Shown here piece by piece: positions 31,575 through 39,779 of a stretch of 64,000 bases of DNA (its first letter is position 1; each line of letters begins with the position of its first letter). The notes below the pieces were generated by a model. The model did not search any database. It had not been told where the DNA came from and saw only the letters and a program-made list of their open reading frames with translations. The stretch spans positions 1-64,000 of the forward strand of contig JBLWSY010000008.1 in the NCBI GenBank assembly GCA_048270425.1, given 5' to 3'. A program made the position numbers and the translations under genes. This DNA comes from Oceanospirillum sp048270425 (lineage in GTDB: Bacteria; Pseudomonadota; Gammaproteobacteria; Pseudomonadales; Halomonadaceae).

Positions 31575-33479
31575 TTATGCCTCTTGTCCGGCAACACCAA
31601 TATTATGATCAGCCATAATCGACTCAATTTCAGGCAAGCTTGCCGGATCATCAATAGTCGAAGGAACCTGATAGCTCTTGCCATCGGCGATTGACCGTAA
31701 TATCCCCCTCAGGATTTTACCGGAGCGTGTTTTAGGCAGACGATCAACAACAATAGTCTGTTTATAACAAGCAATTGCGCCAATTTCTTTTCGGACCAAA
31801 GCCGCCAGTTCAGCTTCAAGCGTGGCATCATCCCCGTCGTAACCGTCTTTAGTGATCACCAGACCAACCGGTAGCTGACCTTTCAGCTCGTCATTGATCC
31901 CGATTACTGCACACTCGGCAACGCCATTATGAGATGCGATAATTTCTTCCATTTCGCCGGTCGACAAACGGTGACCAGCAACGTTAATCACATCATCGGT
32001 ACGCCCCATGATGAAGACGTAACCCTCTTCATCAATATAGCCACCATCACCCGTCAGATAATAACCGTCAAAAGTGCTTAGGTATGAGCTCTGGAAACGC
32101 TGCGGATCACCATAAACCGTTGCCAGACAACCCGGCGGCATAGGCAGCTTGATACACACACTACCCTGCTCACCCGCAGGCATCTGATTGCCCTTGCTGT
32201 CCAGAATCTGAACGTCAAAGCCCGGCGTCGGAACAGTGGCCGAGCCAGCTTTTGCCGGGCGAGGCTCAATCCCCATCTGGTTAGAAGCAATCGCCCAACC
32301 GGTCTCAGTCTGCCACCAGTGATCAACAACAGGAACACCGACCAGCTCCTGCAGCCAGAAGAAAGTTGGTGGATCCAGGCGCTCACCAGCCAGGAAGAGA
32401 TTTTTCAATGAAGAGATATCGTATTTTTTCAGCTCTTCACCGTTTGGATCTTCTTTCTTAACTGCACGGAAAGCGGTCGGTGCTGTGAAGAAGGACTTAA
32501 TCTTGTATTCTTCGATCAGACGCCAGAAAGCACCACAGTCCGGAGTACGAACCGGCTTACCTTCATAAACAACCGTTGTACAGCCCGCTAAAAGCGGTGC
32601 ATAAACAATATACGAGTGACCGACAACCCAACCCACATCAGATGCCGCCATAAAGACTTCACCCGGGTTAGTGTCATAGATAGCCTTCATGCTGTATTTC
32701 AGCGCAACAGCATGACCACCGTTATCACGGACAACCCCTTTTGGTTTACCAGTTGTACCCGATGTATAAAGAATATAAAGAGGGTCTGTCGCCTTAACAG
32801 ATACACAATCAGCAGGCTCGGCATCTGCCACCAGCGCCTGCCAGTCGTAATCACGGCCTTCGATCAGCTCAGCTTTTTCCTGAGGGCGCTGAAGGAGCAC
32901 GCAGAAATCAGGCTTATGCTCAGCCAGTTCTATCGCCTTATCCAACATTTCTTTATAAGGGATAACCTTCTGGATTTCGATACCACAAGATGCCGAAACA
33001 ATCGCTTTGGGCTTAGCATCATCAATACGAACAGCCAGCTCATGCGGTGCAAAACCACCAAACACAACAGAGTGAACAGCTCCCAGGCGTGCGCAGGCCA
33101 GCATTGCCACTACAGCCTCAGCAACCATAGGCATATACACAATGACACGATCACCTTTTCCAACACCCTTTCCGGCCAACGCCCCAGCAAAGGTTGCGAC
33201 TTGCTCTTGCAGCTCTTTGTAGGTGATCGATTTTTTAACGTCAGTCACTGGGGAATCATAATAAATCGCAACCTGGGCACCACGACCATTTTCAACATGG
33301 TAGTCCACGGCTGCGTAACAGGTATTTAGCTCACCATCGACAAACCAGCGGTCAGTACCGAATTCATCTTTTCCCAGAATCTGTTGCGGTTTAGTAAACC
33401 AAGGGATATCAGCAGCTTTCTCTGCCCAGAACTGTTCAGGTTGTTGGATAGATTTTTCGTATTGTGCCTGATAGGTCAT
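31575..33479 (-). CDS. Propionate-CoA ligase PrpE (acetyl-CoA synthetase family)
   Basis: The product is 634 aa. This AMP-forming acyl-CoA synthetase activates propionate, and often acetate, to the CoA thioester. The P-loop-like ILYTSGTTGKPKGVV, the adenylate motif VVDHWWQTETGW, the hinge YYLTGDGGYIDEEGYVFIMG and the C-terminal catalytic lysine K588 in LPKTRSGKILRG are present. In this family that lysine is the target of Pat-type acetylation and deacetylase reactivation. The subfamily looks like PrpE/ACSS3 rather than Acs, judging by the DYHVENGRG and RDNGGHAVAL blocks. No prpBCD genes adjoin it. Three TTGTCGACAA-type palindromes upstream suggest control by a dedicated regulator. Confidence 0.93.
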   Translation of the reverse strand: MTYQAQYEKSIQQPEQFWAEKAADIPWFTKPQQILGKDEFGTDRWFVDGELNTCYAAVDYHVENGRGAQVAIYYDSPVTDVKKSITYKELQEQVATFAGALAGKGVGKGDRVIVYMPMVAEAVVAMLACARLGAVHSVVFGGFAPHELAVRIDDAKPKAIVSASCGIEIQKVIPYKEMLDKAIELAEHKPDFCVLLQRPQEKAELIEGRDYDWQALVADAEPADCVSVKATDPLYILYTSGTTGKPKGVVRDNGGHAVALKYSMKAIYDTNPGEVFMAASDVGWVVGHSYIVYAPLLAGCTTVVYEGKPVRTPDCGAFWRLIEEYKIKSFFTAPTAFRAVKKEDPNGEELKKYDISSLKNLFLAGERLDPPTFFWLQELVGVPVVDHWWQTETGWAIASNQMGIEPRPAKAGSATVPTPGFDVQILDSKGNQMPAGEQGSVCIKLPMPPGCLATVYGDPQRFQSSYLSTFDGYYLTGDGGYIDEEGYVFIMGRTDDVINVAGHRLSTGEMEEIIASHNGVAECAVIGINDELKGQLPVGLVITKDGYDGDDATLEAELAALVRKEIGAIACYKQTIVVDRLPKTRSGKILRGILRSIADGKSYQVPSTIDDPASLPEIESIMADHNIGVAGQEA

Positions 33480-33552
33480 GTGGCAAGACCTCTTTTTAGT
33501 TGTTATCAGTGAGTTGCACGAACTTTTGATGCCAGTTTGCCGTTTTTAGCAA

Positions 33553-33703
33553 TTGTCGACAAAAGCCCATTAAGATCGTCGACAACTTTAATAGATAAAG
33601 ACCCTTTTGAAACTAAGACAAAAGGTGCATCTGACTGTAACACTGATAAAATATAGCCTTAAAGCCGCACTGGGATTTCAGAGGAAAAGAAAACTGTCGA
33701 CAA
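33553..33703 (-). promoter_or_regulatory. Three GTCGACAA palindromic boxes upstream of prpE
   Basis: The perfect palindrome TTGTCGACAA occurs at 33553-33562, with two close relatives: TCGTCGACAA ending at 33585 and CTGTCGACAA ending at 33703. They lie 74-224 bases upstream of the prpE start in the 426-base divergent region. GntR-family regulators use dyads of this shape, and I recall such a site for propionate regulators, but I cannot confirm the match. Otherwise this 426-base region holds the ArsR-gene promoter and a possible 44-aa ORF. Confidence 0.6.
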
Positions 33704-33747
33704 CCCTTACTATAAGCGCAATCTAATACTAAAGAAGGGAGGTAATA

Positions 33748-33882
33748 ATGTTGACAATTAATTTTATCATTGCACGTTTGCTTTCATGCAGAGAGAACTC
33801 CCTTTATAATCTCAGTCATTACGGAAATGAGACTGATTATTTGTTGAATTCCGTATACTGTAATAATATAAATTATAACTAA
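33748..33882 (+). CDS. Possible 44-aa leader ORF before the ArsR gene
   Basis: The ATG at 33748 is preceded by AAGGGAGGTAATA, a near-perfect ribosome site at ideal spacing. The frame runs 44 codons to TAA at 33880-33882, ending inside the ArsR operator region 23 bases before that gene. The peptide starts MLTINFIIARLLSCREN; it is not a recognised family and its AT-rich 3' half reads like promoter DNA. It could be a leader peptide or a chance frame after a strong ribosome site. No promoter was identified for it. Confidence 0.3.
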   Translation: MLTINFIIARLLSCRENSLYNLSHYGNETDYLLNSVYCNNINYN

Positions 33883-33889
33883 ATTAGTT
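33844..33889 (+). promoter_or_regulatory. Promoter and operator of the ArsR-family gene
   Basis: TTGAAT (33844-33849) and TATAAA (33867-33872) are 17 bases apart. Directly after the -10 lies AACTAA-A-TTAGTT (33877-33889), a 13-base odd palindrome covering the expected transcription start. ArsR-family repressors commonly bind AT-rich dyads at this position, so autorepression is likely. Confidence 0.6.
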
Positions 33890-33905
33890 TTAGCGAGTTA
33901 AAGCA

Positions 33906-34235
33906 ATGGCAACTTTCGAGGAATCAATCCAAGAAGACGTTGATCTAGTGGCAATGCGTGATAATGCCAAGGAAGCTACCGCACTGTTAAAAGCACTGGC
34001 CAACGAAAACCGCTTAATGATTTTATGCTATCTGAATGGCAAAGAATTATCAGTTAGCGAGTTAAATGAATCATTAGACCTGAGTCAGTCTGCACTTTCT
34101 CAGCACCTGGCGGTCCTGCGTCGGGATGAGTTAGTGAAGACACGTCGTGAGTCACAAACGATTTACTATTCACTGAATGGTGATCGCGCAAGCACCATCA
34201 TCAGAACCCTGCACCAGATGTACTGCCCTGCTTAA
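33906..34235 (+). CDS. ArsR-family repressor, SqrR/BigR/YgaV type
   Basis: The product is 109 aa, a winged helix-turn-helix. The recognition helix is LSQSALSQHLAVLRRDELV. It has exactly two cysteines, C41 (LMILCYLNG) and C107 (HQMYCPA). These are the positions of the persulfide-sensing pair in SqrR (C41/C107) and BigR, and the overall sequence (LLKALANENRLMILCYL) fits that subgroup. The metal-binding ELCVC motif of classical ArsR is absent. It probably represses its own gene and releases DNA when reactive sulfur bridges the two cysteines. Target genes are not obvious here; prpE is divergent, and the rhodanese gene lies 5.6 kb away. A terminator follows. Confidence 0.9.
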   Translation: MATFEESIQEDVDLVAMRDNAKEATALLKALANENRLMILCYLNGKELSVSELNESLDLSQSALSQHLAVLRRDELVKTRRESQTIYYSLNGDRASTIIRTLHQMYCPA

Positions 34236-34250
34236 GTTCTGACGGGCAAC

Positions 34251-34283
34251 AAAACCCTGTACCAAACGGTATGGGGTTTTTTT
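34251..34283 (+). terminator. Terminator of the ArsR-family gene
   Basis: AAAACCCTGTACC / GGTATGGGGTTTT pair through a 4-base loop with one G-U and one mismatch position, followed by T residues. It begins 16 bases after the stop codon. Confidence 0.8.
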
Positions 34284-34378
34284 GTATTCACAGGAATTAG
34301 ATAGGTGAAGTAGTCAGGAAAAACTGACGAGAGTAGATTGGAAATAGACTAAGGAGATAAACATCAGGAAGTTGAGAA

Positions 34379-34452
34379 TGGAGGCCGAGGTCGGAATCGA
34401 ACCGGCGTACACGGAGTTGCAGTCCGCTGCATGACCACTCTGCCACTCGGCC
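34379..34452 (-). tRNA. tRNA-Cys (GCA), second copy
   Basis: Read on the minus strand, 74 nt including an encoded CCA. Acceptor stem GGCCGAG / CTCGGCC is fully paired, discriminator is U, anticodon loop CTGCAAC gives GCA, and the T arm holds GGTTCGATTCC. It is identical to the other tRNA-Cys here except at position 6 (A instead of G). It is last in the operon Gly-Cys-Leu-Cys. Confidence 0.96.
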
Positions 34453-34541
34453 ATTCTCATAGAGATAGTAACAGAAACAAAAAAAGCGCCTTTAGCGCTA
34501 TGTAGCTGTCATTGAAACGACAATGGATGGCTATCGTTTCA

Positions 34542-34628
34542 TGGTGCCCGGAGCCGGAATCGAACCGGCACGGTGTTACCACCGAGGGATTTTAAGTCCC
34601 TTGCGTCTACCAATTTCGCCATCCGGGC
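34542..34628 (-). tRNA. tRNA-Leu (UAA)
   Basis: 87 nt including CCA, with the long variable arm of class II tRNAs. Acceptor stem GCCCGGA / TCCGGGC, discriminator A, anticodon UAA in CTTAAAA, and T loop GGTTCGATTCC. It corresponds to leuZ in the E. coli glyW-cysT-leuZ operon. Confidence 0.97.
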
Positions 34629-34683
34629 TTATTGGCGCTTATAAAAAGTCAGAATCTGACTGACACAAGCGATAGCTTTGAGA

Positions 34684-34757
34684 TGGAGGCCGAGGTCGGA
34701 ATCGAACCGGCGTACACGGAGTTGCAGTCCGCTGCATGACCACTCTGCCACCCGGCC
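34684..34757 (-). tRNA. tRNA-Cys (GCA), first copy
   Basis: 74 nt including CCA. Acceptor stem GGCCGGG / CTCGGCC contains a G6-U67 wobble, where the second copy has A6-U67. All other bases match the second copy. Discriminator U and anticodon GCA are as expected for cysteine. Confidence 0.96.
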
Positions 34758-34778
34758 TTCTCAAAAACATAAAATAAG

Positions 34779-34854
<76 letters not shown>

Positions 34855-34868
34855 TGAACTTGGGACGT

Positions 34869-34896
34869 ATTATATACAGGCTTTTTAGAGCGTCAA
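34869..34896 (-). promoter_or_regulatory. Promoter of the tRNA operon
   Basis: On the minus strand TTGACG (34891-34896) and TATAAT (34869-34874) are 16 bases apart, followed by a GC-rich discriminator ACGTCCC typical of stable-RNA promoters under stringent control. It lies between pgsA and tRNA-Gly, so the tRNAs need not depend on read-through from uvrC-pgsA. Confidence 0.85.
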
Positions 34897-34943
34897 CTAT
34901 TTTTTTCACAACTTTTTGTTTTTATTAGAATTATCCGGCGAAA

Positions 34944-35492
34944 TTACATACCTGACTTAAGATCAGGCCATGCGGCTTTCAGATATTGAACCATCGACCA
35001 AATCGTCAGCACCACCGAGCCATACAACAACACCATCCCGACAAATGCCACATTTGTGCCCGGAGCCTGACTCAACAGAATAAAAATTGAGAGCATCTGG
35101 AGCGATGTTTTAGCCTTTCCGATCATAGAAACAGCAATACTGGCCCGCTTACCCAATTCTGCCATCCATTCACGCAGTGCGGAAATCACAATTTCCCGAC
35201 CAATAATGATCAAGGCAGGAACAGTCATCCAGAAGCTGGCATGAGCATCAATCAGCAACCCCAGAGAGACAGACACCATCAATTTGTCGGCAACGGGGTC
35301 CAGAAAGGCACCAAAGGGGGTCGATTGATCGAGTCGACGGGCAAGAAAGCCGTCCAGCCAGTCGGTCCAGGCGGCCAGAGCAAAAATACCTGATGCAAAA
35401 TAAAGATTGTTTTCAAAGGGCAGATAAAAAACCGCAACAATCAGCGGGATAAAGGCAATACGTAACGCGGTTAGAATATTCGGTAACTTCAT
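34944..35492 (-). CDS. CDP-diacylglycerol-glycerol-3-phosphate phosphatidyltransferase PgsA
   Basis: The product is 182 aa (E. coli 182). It makes phosphatidylglycerophosphate, the first committed step to phosphatidylglycerol and cardiolipin, in the inner membrane. The CDP-alcohol phosphatidyltransferase motif is complete: D44, D47-G48, A51-R52, G61, D65 and D69 (DWLDGFLARR, then FGAFLDPVADK). About five membrane helices are visible. It starts 8 bases after the uvrC stop, so uvrC and pgsA form an operon, the same order as in E. coli. Confidence 0.96.
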   Translation of the reverse strand: MKLPNILTALRIAFIPLIVAVFYLPFENNLYFASGIFALAAWTDWLDGFLARRLDQSTPFGAFLDPVADKLMVSVSLGLLIDAHASFWMTVPALIIIGREIVISALREWMAELGKRASIAVSMIGKAKTSLQMLSIFILLSQAPGTNVAFVGMVLLYGSVVLTIWSMVQYLKAAWPDLKSGM

Positions 35493-35500
35493 CAGGCCTA

Positions 35501-37324
35501 CTACTGTTCAGGATGTAAATAAAAATAAATGTGCTCGGCCAGAGAGGCACTGATACCCGGAACCTTAGCCAATTCCTGAATACTGGCATCCAGTGCTTCT
35601 TTCTGACCACCAAAATGTCTCAATATTGCTTGTCGCCGTTTCGGCCCGATCCCTGGAATTGACTCAAAGCGTGAGGTCTTTCGCGCATTATCCCGTCTTT
35701 GTCGGTGGCTCACAACGGCAAATCGATGCGCTTCATCTCTGACCTGTTCGATCACATGCAGAGCCTTAGAGTCAGAATCCAAGTCGATGATCTGATCATT
35801 GGTCTCAAGATAGAGGGTTTCAAAGCCCTGCTTACGCGTGGTTCCTTTGGACACAGCCAAAAGAATCACATCCGATACCGCCAACTCATTAAATACTTCT
35901 CTGGCTTGTTTGAGCTGCCCCTTGCCACCATCCAAGACCAAAATATCCGGCTTTTTACCTTCACCGGATGCCAGACGCTTATAACGGCGAATCAGTGCCT
36001 GACGCATTGCAGCATAGTCATCTCCTGCGGTAATACCTTCGATATTAAACTTACGGTACTCCCCTTTTATCGGCCCCTCTGGCCCCAGAACAACACAGGA
36101 AGCGACTGTCGCCTCACCGGAGCTATGGCTAATGTCAAAACACTCTAAACGCTCCGGACGCTCCTCAAGCCCCAAGGCCTCCTGCAACGCTTTAAACCGG
36201 CCATCCATTGTTCCCTTTCGGGCCAGATGACTGATCAGCGATTGCTCAGCATTCGTTACTGCCATTTGTAACCACCGGGCACGATGGGATCGTACCTGAC
36301 TGTTGATGACAACTTTTCGTGAATAGAGGCTCTTAAGGGCCTCAGCCAACATTTCAGGCTCCTGAAGTGGAAGATTGGTAATCACTTCAGCCGGAACTTC
36401 ACGCGTCCCGCTGCCAAGATAAAACTGGTTAATAAAAGCCTGCAGAGTTTCTTCTGCATTATCTGATAAGTGATCCGTCGGGAAATAATGACGAGAACCC
36501 AGCACTCGTCCTGAGCGAACAAAGAGCACGGAAATAGCAAGGCCACCTGGACGGGCAACTAAAGCAAACAGATCGGCATCACCTTGCTCGCCATAGACGT
36601 ATTGTTGCTCCTGGATCTTACGAAGCTGAATCAGCTGATCCCGAAAACGGGCAGCCAGCTCAAAATCCAGCGTTGCAGCAGCCTGATCCATCTTCTCCTG
36701 CAGGTCTGCAATCAGCTCAACACTGCGCCCCTTCAGAAAAAGTGCTGCTCGCTTTACATCGTCTGCATAGTCATCCTTGCTAATCAGATCAACACAAGGC
36801 GCACTACATCGTTCGATCTGATGCTGAAGACACGGGCGGCTGCGGTGACTAAAAAAATTATCGTCACACTGCCTCAACCGAAAGACCTTGTGGAGAAGGT
36901 TTAGGGTTTCTTTGACAGCATTAGCATTGGGATAGGGACCAAAATACTGGCCGGAACGACGCTTCTTACCCCGACTATATTCGATTTGCGGATACTCACC
37001 GGAACTCAGGAAAATATAGGGATAAGACTTATCATCCCGCATCAGAATATTGAATGGCGGGCGGTTTCGCTTAATCTGTGTCTGCTCAAGCAGCAGCGCC
37101 TCAGTTTCACTTCCTGTTACCGTAAACTCGATGCGATGGACCTGCTCTACCAACGCTTTTGTTTTGAGCGTTAAGCCGGTGGTACGGAAATAACTGCTTA
37201 CCCTATTTTTTAGGTTTTTAGCCTTACCCACATAAAGCAAAGCATCGGAGCTATCGTACATTCGATAGACTCCGGGATGCTTAGGCAGTGTTTTCAGAAA
37301 TGATTTGGCATCAAACTCAGACAT
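35501..37324 (-). CDS. Excinuclease ABC subunit C (UvrC)
   Basis: The product is 607 aa (E. coli 610). It makes both incisions around bulky DNA lesions after UvrAB loading. The GIY-YIG endonuclease domain is at about 12-95 (GVYRMY...LLYVGKA). The UVR motif lies near 200-235 (QEKMDQAAATLDFELAARFRD region), the RNase H-like incision domain near 370-530 (LECFDISHSSGE and ILVDGGKGQL-type blocks) and helix-hairpin-helix repeats at the C-terminus (IPGIGPKRRQAIL, VPGISASLAEHI). ATG at 37324 is chosen because MSEFDAKSFLKT matches the usual N-terminus; it comes 4 bases after the uvrY stop. A TTG eight codons earlier is open but less likely. Confidence 0.97.
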   Translation of the reverse strand: MSEFDAKSFLKTLPKHPGVYRMYDSSDALLYVGKAKNLKNRVSSYFRTTGLTLKTKALVEQVHRIEFTVTGSETEALLLEQTQIKRNRPPFNILMRDDKSYPYIFLSSGEYPQIEYSRGKKRRSGQYFGPYPNANAVKETLNLLHKVFRLRQCDDNFFSHRSRPCLQHQIERCSAPCVDLISKDDYADDVKRAALFLKGRSVELIADLQEKMDQAAATLDFELAARFRDQLIQLRKIQEQQYVYGEQGDADLFALVARPGGLAISVLFVRSGRVLGSRHYFPTDHLSDNAEETLQAFINQFYLGSGTREVPAEVITNLPLQEPEMLAEALKSLYSRKVVINSQVRSHRARWLQMAVTNAEQSLISHLARKGTMDGRFKALQEALGLEERPERLECFDISHSSGEATVASCVVLGPEGPIKGEYRKFNIEGITAGDDYAAMRQALIRRYKRLASGEGKKPDILVLDGGKGQLKQAREVFNELAVSDVILLAVSKGTTRKQGFETLYLETNDQIIDLDSDSKALHVIEQVRDEAHRFAVVSHRQRRDNARKTSRFESIPGIGPKRRQAILRHFGGQKEALDASIQELAKVPGISASLAEHIYFYLHPEQ

Positions 37325-37328
37325 CGGT

Positions 37329-37973
37329 TCAGAAAGATTCCGTATCAATCATCTTATGCCGGATTGCCAGATGGGTAAGTTCAACATCGCTTGAAACCTG
37401 AAGTTTATCAAAGATGCGATAACGGTAGGTATTCACAGTTTTCGGGCTCAGAAAGAGCTTATCAGAAATATCACTCACCTTTTGACAGTTCACCACCATC
37501 AGAGCGATCTGCAACTCACGGTCCGAAAGGCCATCAAAAGGGTTCTCATTACCGGGACTCATACGACTCAGAGCTACTTTCTGAGCGATTTCGGAACTCA
37601 GGTAACGCTGACCATGATGAACCTGGCGAATCGCATTAACCATCTCTGCCGGGTCTGTTCCTTTGGACAGATATCCGGAAGCCCCTACTTCGAGGGCACG
37701 GGTGGCAAAGGTCTCTTCGATCAGAGCAGATAAAGCGATCACCTTACAATCCGGGAGCATGCGAACAATTTTTCGGGTTGCCTCCAGACCGCCAATGCCC
37801 TGCATCTTGATATCCATCAGAACAACATCCGGCTCCAACTCACGGGCCATCGCAACGGCTTCCTCACCGCTACCCGCTTCACCGGCAATTTCAATCCACT
37901 CCTCATCCGCAAGCATCTTGGAAACCGCCGCACGCACAATATGATGATCATCAACAATCAGCAGTTTAACCAT
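37329..37973 (-). CDS. Response regulator UvrY/GacA
   Basis: The product is 214 aa. The receiver domain (1-120) has D54 as phosphoacceptor (VVLMDIKM), the acidic pair DD8-9 and K104 region (YLSKGTDP). The LuxR-type HTH is at about 145-205 (LSDRELQIALMVVNCQKVSDISDKLFLSPKTVNTYRYRI, split across two helices). Partnered by BarA/GacS, it drives the Csr/Rsm small RNAs. Its position directly before uvrC is the conserved gammaproteobacterial arrangement. Start ATG at 37973. No GacS-type kinase is next to it, which is usual. Confidence 0.95.
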   Translation of the reverse strand: MVKLLIVDDHHIVRAAVSKMLADEEWIEIAGEAGSGEEAVAMARELEPDVVLMDIKMQGIGGLEATRKIVRMLPDCKVIALSALIEETFATRALEVGASGYLSKGTDPAEMVNAIRQVHHGQRYLSSEIAQKVALSRMSPGNENPFDGLSDRELQIALMVVNCQKVSDISDKLFLSPKTVNTYRYRIFDKLQVSSDVELTHLAIRHKMIDTESF

Positions 37974-38130
37974 ACTTACCTCAGCCGGAACATTTTTGAA
38001 AACAGTGAGTTATCGAGAGGCTCTTATAATAGCGACAAACATTAGCTGAACAAGATCTCTGATATAGCTGAATCAAAAATAATTAATTATCAGTGTAAAT
38101 GTCTATAGGCCGGATGGATATAAGCGAGGG

Positions 38131-39681
38131 CTAGTGCCCAATCCGGTACTGGCGCAATTTATTAGCGATTGTTGTATGAGATACACCCAGTCGTTTAGCC
38201 AGTAAACGACTACTTGGAAAATCGGGGTATAAGGTTGCGAGAATCTGCTGCTCCACCCGGCCGGTGATATCCCCCCAGCTGCCATTCAGATCCAATAGCT
38301 GAGCCTCAGTATTATGAAGACTCGGCAATTTGATATGACCAACTTCGATCAACTCACCTTCACAGATCGAAACCGCCTGATACAACACGTTTTCTAACTG
38401 GCGGACATTACCTGGCCAGTGATACTGACAAAGAGCCACCTCTGCCGCATCACTGAGTTCACGACGACTGGTACCAATCTGGGTGCAGGCACGGTCAATA
38501 AAGTGATTCGCCAGATCCGGAATGCCCTCTTTACAGTTTCGCAACGGAGGAATTTCAAGAGTCAGAACATTCAGACGATGAAAAAGGTCCTCCCGGAAAA
38601 GATTCTGATCGCAGAGTTCAGCAAGATCTTTTTGCGAGGAACATATAACCCTCACATCAACCTGAATTTCATCGTCACTGCCAATCCGACGGAAGTTGCC
38701 GTCTTGCAGAAAACGCAAAAGTTTGACCTGAAGGTGCGGACTCATTTCACCAACTTCATCCAGGAAAATACTGCCTCCTGAAGCCAGATCCAGAAGTCCT
38801 AATTTGCCTTCTTTACGCGCCCCTTCAAAAGCATTCGGGCCGTAACCAAACAGTTCCGTCTCAGCGAGATTGTCCGGTAAGCTGGCGCAATTCAGCACCA
38901 TAAAAGGGGAGCGACCTCTGGGACTACTCATATGACAAGCACGAGCCAACATTTCTTTACCTGTACCCGTCTCCCCCTGAATTAACAAAGGTGCATCGAG
39001 AGGCGCCATTCGCTTTGCCTCACGAATCATCGCCTGCATTTTTGGAGCCTGAATTTGCAGGGCCTCAAAACCAAAGTCTTCATGCTTTTGCAGTGAGTAA
39101 ATCTGAGCACCGAGAGATTCAACCGGGTGAAGCGTAATAACAGCACCTGCCGGCTCTTTTCCCGATAGTTTTTCTTCCATATAGATAGGGTTGATATCGG
39201 CCAGATAGGCATCACCCCGAATTTCTACCCGAACACCATTGAGACGCGACTCAAGCTTAGGGAGCAAAGTATCCAGATCGAGATTTTTAACCCGTTTACT
39301 CAGGGAAATCCCTGATACCTCATCCACTCTGAGACTCAGCACCCGTCCAGAGGCAGCATTAGCCGCGACAACACGTCCGTCAATATCAACCGATAAAACT
39401 GGCAGGTCCAGTGATTGCAAAAGAATATCCAGCTCGTAATGACGGCGCTCACTGGGGATCAGATTGATCCGGCGAATTTTCTGAACACCTGATATCTTTT
39501 CCAACCGGGTTCGTACACTTTGCAATTGCATGTTTAACATGCCGGGCATATAGAGATAGATTGCATTGCCTTTATCGCCACCAGCTTCTGCGCGGACCAC
39601 ATTGATCCGAAAGTCCACAAAGACCTCGAGAATATCCCGCATAATTCCGACACGATTCTGACAAACAATTTCTAAGCGCAT
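38131..39681 (-). CDS. TyrR/PhhR-type regulator of aromatic amino acid genes
   Basis: The product is 516 aa (E. coli TyrR 513). Domains: ACT domain (1-75), PAS domain (about 80-190), AAA+ domain (205-440; Walker A GETGTGKE at 236-243, Walker B IFLDE at 305-309) and a C-terminal TyrR-type HTH (SRLLAKRLGVSHTTIANKLRQ, about 490-513). The sigma-54-contacting GAFTGA motif is replaced by GPNAFEGA (281-288), as in TyrR, so it should act with sigma-70 RNA polymerase. Aromatic amino acids bind the ACT/ATPase parts. In Pseudomonas the equivalent PhhR activates phenylalanine degradation; phh genes are not in this window. Start ATG with AAAGGG upstream. Confidence 0.93.
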   Translation of the reverse strand: MRLEIVCQNRVGIMRDILEVFVDFRINVVRAEAGGDKGNAIYLYMPGMLNMQLQSVRTRLEKISGVQKIRRINLIPSERRHYELDILLQSLDLPVLSVDIDGRVVAANAASGRVLSLRVDEVSGISLSKRVKNLDLDTLLPKLESRLNGVRVEIRGDAYLADINPIYMEEKLSGKEPAGAVITLHPVESLGAQIYSLQKHEDFGFEALQIQAPKMQAMIREAKRMAPLDAPLLIQGETGTGKEMLARACHMSSPRGRSPFMVLNCASLPDNLAETELFGYGPNAFEGARKEGKLGLLDLASGGSIFLDEVGEMSPHLQVKLLRFLQDGNFRRIGSDDEIQVDVRVICSSQKDLAELCDQNLFREDLFHRLNVLTLEIPPLRNCKEGIPDLANHFIDRACTQIGTSRRELSDAAEVALCQYHWPGNVRQLENVLYQAVSICEGELIEVGHIKLPSLHNTEAQLLDLNGSWGDITGRVEQQILATLYPDFPSSRLLAKRLGVSHTTIANKLRQYRIGH

Positions 39682-39779
39682 ACTTCAACCCTTTAATGGC
39701 GACTGCTTCTGTAAACCATTCTATACAGAGTAAGAATAAAACACACGTTTAATGCGCCAAAATCTGGAAAAGCCGAGAC

